Assembly (NCBI GenBank): GCA_017460915.1
Contig: JAFUAA010000028.1
Span: 1 to 59,259, forward strand
Direction: 5' to 3'
DNA from: Bacteroidales bacterium
GTDB lineage: Bacteria > Bacteroidota > Bacteroidia > Bacteroidales > F082
Length of the DNA stretch: 59,259 bases
In this document: positions 8,324-16,953 of the stretch, piece after piece
Position numbering within the stretch: the stretch's first letter is position 1
Layout of the letters: each line of letters opens with the position of its first letter
The notes under the pieces: generated by a model
Databases searched by the model: none
The model's input: the letters and a program-made list of their open reading frames with translations, nothing else
Told to the model about the DNA's origin: nothing
Made by a program: the position numbers and the translations under genes

Positions 8324-9130
8324 TCAGTGTCTGTCGCCCGCGTTCCAGTTGATTTGCTTGTATTCCGAGTCGTAGTTTTTGTCGGCCTCGCCGATTTGGT
8401 AGTCCAAGTCGTTGAGCACGGCTTCCTGCGCTTGCAGGCGCGAGTTCTCCTGCTGCTTGTTGATGTACTTCAAACCCAATTTCCACAACTTGATGTCGGC
8501 CCATAGGAACACGAAATAAATGACGAATCCGATGATAGGCAACACGCTGGCAATCATCAGCATCCAGTCGAACAAGCTATGGGCGAGCATGGCCAAGAGC
8601 AAACCACTGATCAGATGGCCAAAGCGTTTTTCCTTCTTGAACTTGGCCAGCGAGAGGAAATAACCCATCACGACGCCGAAGAGGAAGTGTCCCGGCACGG
8701 AAAGAATGGCACGTACCACCCCCGTGCTGAGGCCGCTGCCAAGCGATTCGGAGGCGGCATCGAACACGTACATCACGTTCTCGACACAGGCAAAGCCTAA
8801 TCCGATGAATGTGGCATAGACAATGCCGTCAAAGTATTCGTCGAAGTTCTTGTCCCACCAGATGAGCGCCATGAAAATGATGAATTTGGAGAGCTCTTCG
8901 GGGATGCCGGCTTCCCAAAAAGCCATGTAAAACACGGTGTTGCCCACCCAAAGCTTGTTGATGAGGCTCACGATGAGCAAATCCATCGGGATGGCTAACA
9001 TGCCGCCGATGAAGGCTTTTATCAATGACTTGATGGGTTCTTTCTGGTATTTGTCCTGGCGGTAGATGTATATCATCAGGATGACGACGGGCAGCACGGA
9101 AAGGACTAACAGCAGCGTAGTAATCAGCAT
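8324..9130 (-). CDS. PrsW family intramembrane metalloprotease
   Basis: 268 residues with about seven hydrophobic segments. The PrsW signature is visible: EExxK in IPEELSK, FxxxE in FACVE, and HxxxD in HSLFD. These residues are the proposed metal/catalytic set in the membrane. PrsW of Bacillus cleaves the anti-sigma factor RsiW; the substrate here is unknown. The ATG at 9130 is chosen because it starts the first membrane helix and is 29 bases after a promoter box. The frame stays open far upstream, but only as antisense to guaA. Confidence 0.85.
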   Translation of the reverse strand: MLITTLLLVLSVLPVVILMIYIYRQDKYQKEPIKSLIKAFIGGMLAIPMDLLIVSLINKLWVGNTVFYMAFWEAGIPEELSKFIIFMALIWWDKNFDEYFDGIVYATFIGLGFACVENVMYVFDAASESLGSGLSTGVVRAILSVPGHFLFGVVMGYFLSLAKFKKEKRFGHLISGLLLAMLAHSLFDWMLMIASVLPIIGFVIYFVFLWADIKLWKLGLKYINKQQENSRLQAQEAVLNDLDYQIGEADKNYDSEYKQINWNAGDRH

Positions 9131-9158
9131 AATTGTTCGTGTTCGAAATTCTTTTGTG

Positions 9159-9166
9159 CAAAAATA
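9159..9166 (-). promoter_or_regulatory. -7 box of the prsW-like gene
   Basis: TATTTTTG on the minus strand, 28 bases before the ATG at 9130. It is back to back with the guaA promoter at 9191. Confidence 0.6.
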
Positions 9167-9190
9167 GGAAAAACATCCATGAAAAAAGCC

Positions 9191-9198
9191 TATCTTTG
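9191..9198 (+). promoter_or_regulatory. -7 box of guaA
   Basis: TATCTTTG, 16 bases before the ATG at 9215. An in-frame ATG at 9179 lies upstream of this box and so is an unlikely start. Confidence 0.65.
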
Positions 9199-9214
9199 CA
9201 GAAATTTTTCGTTT

Positions 9215-10789
9215 ATGCAAGAAATGATCCTCATCCTCGACTTCGGCTCGCAAGTGACGCAGCTCATCGGGCGCCGCCTTCGCGAACTCAATGTCTATTG
9301 CGAAATCCATCCTTTTAATAGGATTCCTGCCATTGGCGACAACGTCAAAGGCGTAATTTTGAGCGGAAGCCCGTTTTCGGTGCGTGACGAAAAGGCTCCT
9401 TTCGCCCAACTTGAAAACATCAAGGGGAAACTGCCGCTTTTGGGCATTTGCTATGGCGCGCAGTTCATCTCGCAGCATTTTGGCGGCGAGGTCAACGGCA
9501 GCATTGCCCGCGAATACGGCCGCGCCATGCTGACGGTCGTCGATGAGCAATCGCCTTTGTTCAAAGGTGTGAGCAAGACCAGCCAAGTGTGGATGAGCCA
9601 TGGCGACACGATTGCAAAACTTCCCACAGGAGCATGTGTCATTGCCTCGACTGACGATGTGGAGAACGCCGCCTACAAGATTGACGGCGAGGAAACCTAC
9701 GCCGTGCAGTTCCATCCTGAGGTGTTCCACACCAAGGAAGGCCCGCAGATGCTGGCCAACTTCGCTCTCGGCATTTGTGGCTGCAAAGGCGATTGGACAC
9801 CAGACTCGTTCATCGACAATACGGTGGCCAGTTTGAAAAGCCAACTTGGTGACGATAGGGTCATCCTCGGCCTTTCAGGTGGTGTTGACAGCACCGTGGC
9901 TGCCGTACTGCTCAACAAGGCGATTGGCAAGAACCTGACCTGCATTTTTGTCGATAACGGCTTGTTGCGCAAGAACGAGTTTGAAGAGGTTCTCGATTCC
10001 TATAAGGAAATGGGCCTCAATGTGATAGGCGTTCATTCGGGATCTTTGTTCCTCGAAAAGCTGCAAGGCGTCACCGACCCCGAGGCCAAACGCAAAGCCA
10101 TTGGCTCGACCTTCATCGATGTTTTCGATGCCGAGGCACAAAAGATTAAAGGCGCGCGTTGGTTGGCGCAAGGCACGATTTATCCTGATGTGATTGAAAG
10201 CGTGAGCGTCAATGGGCCGAGTTGCAAAATCAAGTCGCACCACAATGTGGGCGGCTTGCCCGAAAAGATGAACCTGAAAATCGTGGAGCCGCTGCGTTCC
10301 TTGTTCAAGGACGAGGTGCGCCGCGTGGGTCGCGCCTTGGGCATCAAGCGCGAGCTGATTGGCCGTCATCCTTTCCCAGGACCAAGCCTGGGCATCCGCG
10401 TCTTGGGTGAAGTCACGGAAGAGAAACTGCGCATCCTCCGCGATGCCGACGACATCTTCATCAAGGGCTTGCGCAACTGGCCTTGCGAGTTGCCGAGCGC
10501 TTCCTATCCTAACGAGATGGCCGACAACCTCTACGACAGCATCTGGCAGGCAGGAACGATATTGTTGCCCGTGAAGTCGGTTGGCGTGATGGGCGACGAA
10601 AGAAGTTATGAATACACCATCGCCTTGCGTGCGGTCATCTCCACCGATGGCATGACCGCCGACTGGGTGCATCTGCCTTACGAGTTCATGGCTAAGGTCT
10701 CGAACGACATTATTAATAAGGTGAAAGGTGTCAACCGCGTGTGCTACGACATTTCGTCGAAGCCGCCAGCGACCATTGAATGGGAATGA
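9215..10789 (+). CDS. guaA: GMP synthase (glutamine-hydrolysing)
   Basis: 524 residues. Converts XMP to GMP using ATP and glutamine. The N-terminal class I amidotransferase domain has the nucleophile in GICYGAQF (Cys79) and the His-Glu pair in FHPEVF. The ATP-pyrophosphatase domain has the PP-loop GLSGGVDST (about residues 219-227). The C-terminal dimerisation domain ends in the family signature [12 protein letters not shown]. The start at [11 protein letters not shown] follows from the promoter position; MILILDFG at 9224 is an alternative. A LysM protein gene follows after 20 bases. Confidence 0.96.
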   Translation: MQEMILILDFGSQVTQLIGRRLRELNVYCEIHPFNRIPAIGDNVKGVILSGSPFSVRDEKAPFAQLENIKGKLPLLGICYGAQFISQHFGGEVNGSIAREYGRAMLTVVDEQSPLFKGVSKTSQVWMSHGDTIAKLPTGACVIASTDDVENAAYKIDGEETYAVQFHPEVFHTKEGPQMLANFALGICGCKGDWTPDSFIDNTVASLKSQLGDDRVILGLSGGVDSTVAAVLLNKAIGKNLTCIFVDNGLLRKNEFEEVLDSYKEMGLNVIGVHSGSLFLEKLQGVTDPEAKRKAIGSTFIDVFDAEAQKIKGARWLAQGTIYPDVIESVSVNGPSCKIKSHHNVGGLPEKMNLKIVEPLRSLFKDEVRRVGRALGIKRELIGRHPFPGPSLGIRVLGEVTEEKLRILRDADDIFIKGLRNWPCELPSASYPNEMADNLYDSIWQAGTILLPVKSVGVMGDERSYEYTIALRAVISTDGMTADWVHLPYEFMAKVSNDIINKVKGVNRVCYDISSKPPATIEWE

Positions 10790-10809
10790 GGTTGAAAATC
10801 AATGTGATA

Positions 10810-13134
10810 ATGAAAAAGATACTTGTTGTTATAACGTTTTTGATGGGCTTGTTCCTTTCAAACGATTTGAAGGCCCAAGCCCCAGTGGAACGTTCCACTG
10901 ACATAACAAAAATCGGTGGTAAGGAGTATTATTTGCACCGCGTGAAAGCAGGGCAGACCTTGTATGGCCTTTCCGAGGTTTACAATGTCACGATTGCTGA
11001 AATAGAGACTTTGAATCCAGAGGTGAAAAATGGTTTGAAGGTGGGACATGTGTTGGGCATCCCCGTGCGGCCTGTCGCCGAGCCTATGCCTTTGGTCGAA
11101 GAACCCGAACCCGAACCGATAGCGGTTGAGCCCGAACCAGTCGTGGTCGAGCCCGACCCCGAGCCAATAGCGGTTGATCCCGAACCAGTCGTGGTCGAGC
11201 CCGAACCCGATCCGATTGCGGTTGATCCCGAACCAGTCGTGGTCGAGCCCGAACCCGATCCGATTGCGGTTGAGCCCGAACCAGTCGTGGTCGAGCCCGA
11301 ACCTGATCCGATTGCGGTTGAGCCCGAACCGATGGTAATTGAAGAGCCTGCTCCAAAGCCGATTCATATCAATGCGGATGGGACTTACACGGTGCAGTTG
11401 AACGAGGATTTGTATGACATCGCCAAGAAATTCGGCATGGACTTGGCTGATTTCAAGCACATTAATCCTGGACTGACAGAAGAGCCTCAATATGGCACTA
11501 AACTCCGTATTCCCGCGATAGCCAATGAAAATGATTACATCTTGCATTCCTGCGAACGCAACGAACGCGTTTCGTCACTGCTCAAGCGTTGGAAAGTGGA
11601 CGAAGGCCAGTTCCGTGCAATGAATGTTTCGGTTGGCTCTCATGTCTTTGTCAATCAGGTGGTTCTGATTCCAATTCAACCCATTGCAGATTTTGTGTGG
11701 ACGACAAAGGCTTCGGAGATGGTTGATCCTGTAGCGGTTGAGCCTGAAATGGAGGAGCCTATCATGGAAGAACCTCATGTCTCTTTCGATTTTGAGGAAG
11801 AGCTGGGCGAGATTCCCCAGTGCGTTGCCGACCCTGCCAATGCCCGAAAACGTTATCACGTGGCTTTGATGGTGCCTCTTTATTTGCAAGACGTTGATAA
11901 TTTGAACTTGTCAAAGGAAGGGGCTGCCAAGACCCAAAAGGCGCGGGCATTGTCGTTCATCCAGTTCTACGAAGGTTTTATGATGGCAGCTGAGTCGTTG
12001 GCCGACAAAGGCTTGAAATTGGATTTGAACGTTTTTGATGTCACCGATAATGTGTCGACTGCTGAGCGGGCTTTGCAGCAGATCGAAGGACGGGATTATG
12101 ACTTGATCGTCGGTCCGTTTTTCGGCAAATCGTTCAACGTGATAGAGACCTACGCCAAAGCGAATGGCATCACGGTGGTCAATCCGCTGTCGAATCGTGA
12201 GCTGGTCATTGAAGACAACCCGAACGTGGTGAAAGTGAAACCTGGCGATTTGGGCTTGATTTTGTCGCTTTCCAATCTGGTCCGTAATTTCTATTTCGAT
12301 TCCAACGTCTTCATCGTCAGCAGGGAAAAGTCCGCCGATTCCGCTTTTCTTGCCCAACTTGAGCACCATCTGAACCTGGCTGTCAATGACGAGGTGAGGG
12401 TCAAGGGCGACGATTTCCTCCGCTTTGCGCGCAACGAAAGTGAACGCCTTGAGATGGGCAGCCGTCTGGTGCCAACCCTCGATGTGGAAGGTCAAGTGTA
12501 TTCCACCGATGACTTTAAATCGGGTGTGACGGATGAAGTGGTGATTTCCAACTCGGTGAAACGCTATCCTTATAGCGAAATCCGTCAGGTGAAGTCGCAG
12601 CTTTCGGGCGTGCGCAACAATCTGATTATTGCTTATGGCGACGAAAATGTCTTCGCCACCCAAATGCTCAACACCTTGTCGAAAGAAGCCGACCGTTTTC
12701 CGATTACGTTGGTTTGTGTGCACGATTGGGCCAAGTTTGAGAAGCTGCTTGTCGACAATCTGTTGAAGATGAATGCCATATATGTCTCTGATTATTTCGT
12801 TGATTATGAGAGTGAAGTGGTGAAACGTTTCGTGGCGCGTTTCCGCAGTAGGTATTCAAGCGAGCCACAGCAATATGCCTTCCAAGGCTACGATTTGGCG
12901 ATGTATTTCCTTACGGCTTTGCAGAATTATGGTGCTGACGACCTGTTGGGGTGCCTGCATTGTCACCAAGCGCCCATGATGAGTACTCAGTACAAGTTCT
13001 ACTATAGGAATTACCTGAAAAAGGGTAAAAACTTCGGGAAAGAAAACCTGTATTGGAGTATTTATCAATATGACAATGAGAATGTTGAATTGGTTCCGCT
13101 CGACCCTTTTAAGCAAACTGACGACAATGAATAA
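10810..13134 (+). CDS. LysM-domain protein with periplasmic-binding (type 1) domain
   Basis: 774 residues. Signal peptide (MKKILVVITF to about KAQ), a LysM domain (about residues 38-86), a Pro/Glu/Val repeat spacer (about 98-180), a second LysM-like domain (about 185-240) and a weaker third. From about residue 360 comes a periplasmic-binding fold like amino-acid ABC receptors (VALMVPLYL, DLIVGPFFG, VVNPLS). LysM domains bind peptidoglycan. In Bacteroidota this architecture is common and has no settled role; a cell-wall-anchored sensor or amidase-regulator function is plausible. It follows guaA by 20 bases and overlaps the next gene by 8. The start is placed at the MKK signal sequence. Confidence 0.85.
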   Translation: MKKILVVITFLMGLFLSNDLKAQAPVERSTDITKIGGKEYYLHRVKAGQTLYGLSEVYNVTIAEIETLNPEVKNGLKVGHVLGIPVRPVAEPMPLVEEPEPEPIAVEPEPVVVEPDPEPIAVDPEPVVVEPEPDPIAVDPEPVVVEPEPDPIAVEPEPVVVEPEPDPIAVEPEPMVIEEPAPKPIHINADGTYTVQLNEDLYDIAKKFGMDLADFKHINPGLTEEPQYGTKLRIPAIANENDYILHSCERNERVSSLLKRWKVDEGQFRAMNVSVGSHVFVNQVVLIPIQPIADFVWTTKASEMVDPVAVEPEMEEPIMEEPHVSFDFEEELGEIPQCVADPANARKRYHVALMVPLYLQDVDNLNLSKEGAAKTQKARALSFIQFYEGFMMAAESLADKGLKLDLNVFDVTDNVSTAERALQQIEGRDYDLIVGPFFGKSFNVIETYAKANGITVVNPLSNRELVIEDNPNVVKVKPGDLGLILSLSNLVRNFYFDSNVFIVSREKSADSAFLAQLEHHLNLAVNDEVRVKGDDFLRFARNESERLEMGSRLVPTLDVEGQVYSTDDFKSGVTDEVVISNSVKRYPYSEIRQVKSQLSGVRNNLIIAYGDENVFATQMLNTLSKEADRFPITLVCVHDWAKFEKLLVDNLLKMNAIYVSDYFVDYESEVVKRFVARFRSRYSSEPQQYAFQGYDLAMYFLTALQNYGADDLLGCLHCHQAPMMSTQYKFYYRNYLKKGKNFGKENLYWSIYQYDNENVELVPLDPFKQTDDNE
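11101..11340 (+). repeat. 48-bp in-frame tandem repeat (four full copies)
   Basis: Copies at 11131-11178, 11179-11226, 11227-11274 and 11275-11322, with partial copies on both sides. Each encodes a 16-residue unit PEPVVVEPEPDPIAV(E/D). Copies 2 to 4 are nearly identical at DNA level, so the number of units can be expected to vary between strains. Confidence 0.9.
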
Positions 13135-13666
13135 TCTGCACCGGGCTCTTGTTTTTCTGGCTCTTTTTGCCATGACTTCCTGCAGCAACACGCCACAGGA
13201 ACCATCCGATGGCGAAAGGGCTTATTGGGAGAACGGCAACGTGAAGTCGGAGTTGCACTATGAGAATGGGCAGCTCGATGGCGAATGCGTTTGGTATTAC
13301 GCCAACGGCAAGAAAATGACGGAAGCCACGTATGCAAACGGCGAAATCAATGGCGAGATGAGGAAGTGGTTCGAGAACGGGCAACTGTTTCAAGAGGGCA
13401 GCTACGTTGACGGGCTGATGGACGGTCTGTGGTTCGTTTATTATCCGAGTGGCGCTTTGGCAGCCAAGGCCGACTACAAAATGGGTACGGGCAAGCAGAT
13501 TTGCTATGAGGAATCGGGCTACAAATGCCTTGAAGTGCCCTACCGCAACAATCTGAAACACGGCAGGGAAATGTACTACAATCCCGATGGTAGGTTGACA
13601 AAAGTCGTTGAATATGAAGATGGTAAGGTAATCTCTGAAGACAACAATCCGCAAAATCAAGAATAA
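13127..13666 (+). CDS. MORN-repeat lipoprotein (YwqK-type toxin-antitoxin repeat)
   Basis: 179 residues. Signal sequence with lipobox MTSC (about Cys17). Then about five repeats of the form YWENGNVKSELHYENGQLDG, the MORN_2/YwqK pattern. Such repeats form elongated beta-sheet rods and are common in surface lipoproteins of Bacteroidota. The ATG at 13127 overlaps the end of the LysM gene by 8 bases, so the two are probably translated together. Function unknown; a cell-envelope role is inferred. Confidence 0.8.
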   Translation: MNNLHRALVFLALFAMTSCSNTPQEPSDGERAYWENGNVKSELHYENGQLDGECVWYYANGKKMTEATYANGEINGEMRKWFENGQLFQEGSYVDGLMDGLWFVYYPSGALAAKADYKMGTGKQICYEESGYKCLEVPYRNNLKHGREMYYNPDGRLTKVVEYEDGKVISEDNNPQNQE

Positions 13667-13723
13667 CGGTGTTGAGGAAAGAAAATATTTGCAATAATTT
13701 GGAATTTGTTCAAATAAAAGTCC

Positions 13724-13731
13724 TACCTTTG
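13724..13731 (+). promoter_or_regulatory. -7 box of gdhA
   Basis: TACCTTTG, 64 bases before the gdhA ATG, with TTTG words at 13698 and 13705 in the -33 zone. The leader of about 55 bases is A-rich. Confidence 0.6.
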
Positions 13732-13795
13732 CACCGCTTTACTAAGGAAGCAAACTTTCAAACACAACAATAAACCTTTAATAAAGTCAAAAAAA

Positions 13796-15139
13796 ATGAA
13801 AGTCAATGAAATTATGACCGCTCTGGAAGCCAAGCATCCAGGCGAAAATGAGTATCTGCAAGCAGTGCGCGAAGTGCTCGAAAGCATTGAAGAAGTCTAC
13901 AACCAGCATCCTGAGTTCGAAAAGGCCAAGATCGTCGAAAGAATCGTTGAGCCCGATCGTATCTTCACGTTCCGCGTGACTTGGGTTGACCGCAATGGCG
14001 AAGTTCAGACGAACCTCGGTTACCGCGTCCAGTACAACGCCGCCCTCGGCGCCTACAAAGGTGGTCTCCGTTTCCACAAGGCCGTCAACGTCTCCATGCT
14101 GAAGTTCTTGGGCTTCGAGCAAATCTTCAAGAACTCCCTGACCATGCTGCCTCTCGGCGGTGGTAAGGGTGGTTCCGACTTCGACCCGGTTGGCAAGACC
14201 GACGAAGAAATCATGCGTTTCTGCCAAGCTTTCATGTATGAACTTTGGAGAAACATCGGTCCCGACCAAGACAGCCCTGCTGGCGACGTCGGCGTGGGTG
14301 GCCGCGAAATCGGTTACCTCTATGGCGCCTACAAGAAGCTCGCTCGCGAGCACAGTACTGGCGCTCTGACTGGTAAGAGCTACGGCTGGGGTGGTTCTCT
14401 GATCCGTCCCGAAGCCACTGGTTTTGGTGCCATCTACTATGTCGAGCGCATGGTGAAGCAAACTGGCGACAAGATGGAAGGCAAGCGCATCGCCCTCTCT
14501 GGCTTCGGTAACGTGGCTTGGGGTGCTGCCATCAAGGCTACCGAACTCGGTGCCAAGGTTGTTGCTCTGTCAGGTCCCGACGGCGTTTGCGAACTGCCCA
14601 ACGGTATCGACAAGGAAATGATCGACTACATGCTGGAGATGCGTGCCTCGAACCGTAACAAGGTTCAAGACATGGCCGACAAGTTCCCCGGCAAGGCCGT
14701 CTTCACTCCTGGCAAGAAGGCTTGGATGGTGAAGTGCGACATCGCTTGCCCCTGCGCTTTCCAGAACGAGTTGGCCGAAGCCGACGCTAAGGAACTGATT
14801 GCCAATGGCGTGAAGTACGTTGCTGAGGTCTCCAACATGGGTTGCCAACCCGCCGCTATCGCCGCTTTCCAAGCCGCCAAGATTCCGTTCGGTCCTGGTA
14901 AGGCTGTGAACGCTGGTGGTGTTGCCACCTCTGGCCTCGAAATCTGCCAGAACGCTGAGCACCGCAACTGGACTGCCGAAGAGGTCGACAAGAACCTCCA
15001 CACCATCATGAACAACATCTATGACATGTGCGTCCAATATGGTAAGCAAGCCGATGGTACCATCAACTACGTGAAGGGTGCCAACATCGCTGGTTTCATG
15101 CGCGTTGCCAACGCCATGCTTGCTCAAGGTATCATCTAA
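13796..15139 (+). CDS. gdhA: NADP-specific glutamate dehydrogenase
   Basis: 447 residues, the length of hexameric bacterial enzymes. Makes glutamate from 2-oxoglutarate and ammonia with NADPH. The active-site region is visible in GGLRFHKAVN and PLGGGKGGSDFDP (catalytic Lys), the domain linker in GDVGVGGREIGYL, and the dinucleotide fold in SGFGNVAWGAA. Codon use is strongly biased to a few codons (AAG, GGT, ACC), as expected for a highly expressed gene. It has its own promoter and a strong terminator, so it is monocistronic. Confidence 0.96.
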   Translation: MKVNEIMTALEAKHPGENEYLQAVREVLESIEEVYNQHPEFEKAKIVERIVEPDRIFTFRVTWVDRNGEVQTNLGYRVQYNAALGAYKGGLRFHKAVNVSMLKFLGFEQIFKNSLTMLPLGGGKGGSDFDPVGKTDEEIMRFCQAFMYELWRNIGPDQDSPAGDVGVGGREIGYLYGAYKKLAREHSTGALTGKSYGWGGSLIRPEATGFGAIYYVERMVKQTGDKMEGKRIALSGFGNVAWGAAIKATELGAKVVALSGPDGVCELPNGIDKEMIDYMLEMRASNRNKVQDMADKFPGKAVFTPGKKAWMVKCDIACPCAFQNELAEADAKELIANGVKYVAEVSNMGCQPAAIAAFQAAKIPFGPGKAVNAGGVATSGLEICQNAEHRNWTAEEVDKNLHTIMNNIYDMCVQYGKQADGTINYVKGANIAGFMRVANAMLAQGII

Positions 15140-15160
15140 TCCAAGAGTTCAAAGGTTTTG

Positions 15161-15192
15161 CAAGGCGGCTCCAAAAGGCCGCCTTGCTTTTA
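15161..15192 (+). terminator. Intrinsic terminator of gdhA
   Basis: A 9-bp GC-rich stem (CAAGGCGGC at 15161-15169 with GCCGCCTTG at 15178-15186) is followed by CTTTTATT, 21 bases after the stop codon. Confidence 0.85.
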
Positions 15193-15213
15193 TTAATCCA
15201 GTTTTTTAAAATT

Positions 15214-15241
15214 ACGCAAAAAACGTAACGCAAAAAACGTA
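15214..15241 (+). promoter_or_regulatory. Two head-to-tail 14-bp repeats before the AAA ATPase
   Basis: ACGCAAAAAACGTA occurs twice without a gap (15214-15227, 15228-15241). With the neighbouring T, each unit reads TTACG-N7-CGTAA, a small dyad. The second copy covers the -33 position of the promoter at 15260, so it could be an operator. Confidence 0.5.
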
Positions 15242-15259
15242 ATATTTTGAAATAATATG

Positions 15260-15267
15260 TATTTTTG
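15260..15267 (+). promoter_or_regulatory. -7 box of the AAA ATPase/Nudix operon
   Basis: TATTTTTG, 31 bases before the ATG at 15299. An in-frame ATG at 15257 overlaps this box and is therefore not used as the start. Confidence 0.6.
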
Positions 15268-15298
15268 CGGCGATAAAACTGCAAAACTATTGTGTCGT

Positions 15299-16420
15299 AT
15301 GCCTAAAAATCCATTCGTGACATCCGGCTATGAAGGGCCAGAGTATTTTTGCGACAGGGAAGAGGAAACCGAAAAACTCACTCGGCTGTTGGCCAACGGC
15401 AACAATGTGGTGCTGATGTCGCCGCGCCGCATGGGGAAGACGGGACTTCTCTATCATGCCTTCCAGCAAGAGGAGATCAGCATGGAATACCATACATTTA
15501 TCATCGACATCTATTCGACCAAAAACATGAATGATATGGTTGCGGAGATGGGAAAGGAGATACTGAACACGCTCCAGTCGCGGAATAAGAAGGCCTTTGA
15601 CAAATTCGTCAGGGTGGCCACCTCGCTGCGTCCGGGCGTGAGTTTCGACCCGTGGGGTAACCCGACTTGGAATGTGGAAGTCGGAAATATCCAGAACGCA
15701 GATAATACCTTGGAACAGATTTTCGATTACATCAAGCAATCCGACCAACCCTGCCTCGTTGCCATCGATGAGTTCCAGCAGATTGCACATTACCCGGAAA
15801 AGAATGTCGAGGCCATTTTGAGGACCTATATCCAGCATTGCTGCAATGCCAATTTTGTGTTTTCCGGCTCTGAACGGCATCTGCTTGCAGAGATGTTCTC
15901 ATCGCCGTCGCGACCTTTTTATGCTTCCACATCGACACTTAATTTGGGAAGTATCAGCCCGTTAAGGTACGATGAATTTGCAAGAGCGCATTTCGAGAAA
16001 GCGGGAAAGCATTTGGCAGAGGGTGTCGTGGAGGCAATTTGCAATCGGTTTGAGGGTGTCACTTGGTATATGCAAAAGGTACTGAATTACCTTTTTGCCG
16101 ATACCGCCTCGGGCGAAACATGCGAAATGGATATGATCGATGTTGCTGTGAATGAAATTGTGAAAGACAACGGCACAATTTACGCCGACCTGCTTTACCA
16201 ACTGACAGCCAAGCAGAAAGAGCTTTTGGTTGCCATAAGCAAGGAAGGGAAAGTGAAAGCCGTCACGGGTTCGAAGTTCATTAAGAAACACTATCTGACG
16301 GCTGCCAGTTCGGTTCAAACCACCGTCAGGTCGTTGATGGATAAGCAGTTGGTGACGAGTCATCTCGGCATATATGAGGTTTATGACAAGTTTTTTGGAA
16401 TTTGGTTATCAAGGCTATGA
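15299..16420 (+). CDS. AAA family ATP-binding protein (archaeal-type ATPase_2 family)
   Basis: 373 residues. Starts MPKNPFVTSGY, with EYFCDREEE before the P-loop, a pattern typical of this family. Walker A is SPRRMGKTGL (about residues 40-49), Walker B is CLVAIDEF (about 160-167), and a sensor-like segment FVFSGSERH follows. The C-terminal 80 residues look like a winged helix (KELLVAISKEGKV, VQTTVRSLMDKQLV). Related to STAND-type or mobile-element ATPases of unknown role; not a known restriction or defence enzyme. Its stop overlaps the Nudix ATG. The upstream repeats point to specific regulation. Confidence 0.8.
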   Translation: MPKNPFVTSGYEGPEYFCDREEETEKLTRLLANGNNVVLMSPRRMGKTGLLYHAFQQEEISMEYHTFIIDIYSTKNMNDMVAEMGKEILNTLQSRNKKAFDKFVRVATSLRPGVSFDPWGNPTWNVEVGNIQNADNTLEQIFDYIKQSDQPCLVAIDEFQQIAHYPEKNVEAILRTYIQHCCNANFVFSGSERHLLAEMFSSPSRPFYASTSTLNLGSISPLRYDEFARAHFEKAGKHLAEGVVEAICNRFEGVTWYMQKVLNYLFADTASGETCEMDMIDVAVNEIVKDNGTIYADLLYQLTAKQKELLVAISKEGKVKAVTGSKFIKKHYLTAASSVQTTVRSLMDKQLVTSHLGIYEVYDKFFGIWLSRL

Positions 16421-16881
16421 AACAAACAACATTATGTTATCTGGAGTGCGGCAGCCAATACCTTATGCTGCACCGGACAAAAAAGGAAAATGACCTCAAC
16501 CACGACAAATGGCTCGGCGTGGGAGGCAAGTTTGAGGAAGGAGAAAGCCCAGAGGACTGCATGCTGCGCGAGGTGTGGGAGGAAACCGGCTTCACCATCA
16601 CCAAGTGGCGCTATTGCGGCATCGTCACCTTCGTGCACAACGTCTATGACGACGAGCACATGCACCTTTTCGTCTGCACCGACTGGACGGGCGAGCAAAT
16701 CGAATGCAACGAGGGCGACCTCGAATGGATCGACAAAAGCCGCTTGCTCGAACTTCCCGCTTGGGAAGGCGACAAGATTTTCCTTGGGCTGATTGCCGAG
16801 GAACGCCCTTTCTTCTCTCTGAAACTCACCTACGAATATGACACGTTGAAGGAGGCCGTTTTGGACGGAAAACCGCTGTAA
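16417..16881 (+). CDS. Nudix hydrolase, 8-oxo-dGTP diphosphatase-like
   Basis: 154 residues. The Nudix box GX5EX7REUXEEXGU is complete in GGKFEEGESPEDCMLREVWEETGF (first part at about residues 37-46). The WLGVGGK entry and the TLCYLE start resemble MutT-like enzymes that clean oxidised purine nucleotides. The ATG overlaps the stop of the ATPase gene (ATGA), so the two are co-translated. The substrate is not proven by sequence. Confidence 0.88.
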   Translation: MKQTTLCYLECGSQYLMLHRTKKENDLNHDKWLGVGGKFEEGESPEDCMLREVWEETGFTITKWRYCGIVTFVHNVYDDEHMHLFVCTDWTGEQIECNEGDLEWIDKSRLLELPAWEGDKIFLGLIAEERPFFSLKLTYEYDTLKEAVLDGKPL

Positions 16882-16916
16882 ATGAATTTTTTTCTTCGTT
16901 TGGTATGTTTTTTGCT

Positions 16917-16924
16917 TATTTTTG
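16917..16924 (+). promoter_or_regulatory. -7 box of the large T9SS cargo gene
   Basis: TATTTTTG, 29 bases before the ATG at 16954. An upstream in-frame ATG at 16882 precedes this box and is unlikely to be the start. Confidence 0.55.
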
Positions 16925-16953
16925 CGTTTGTTAATCGGTTAAAGCGAAACAAA

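Noticed and set aside
9131-9844. Upstream extension of the PrsW-like gene to 506 codons
   Set aside because: The added part is antisense to guaA and crosses both promoters; the membrane protein starts naturally at 9130.
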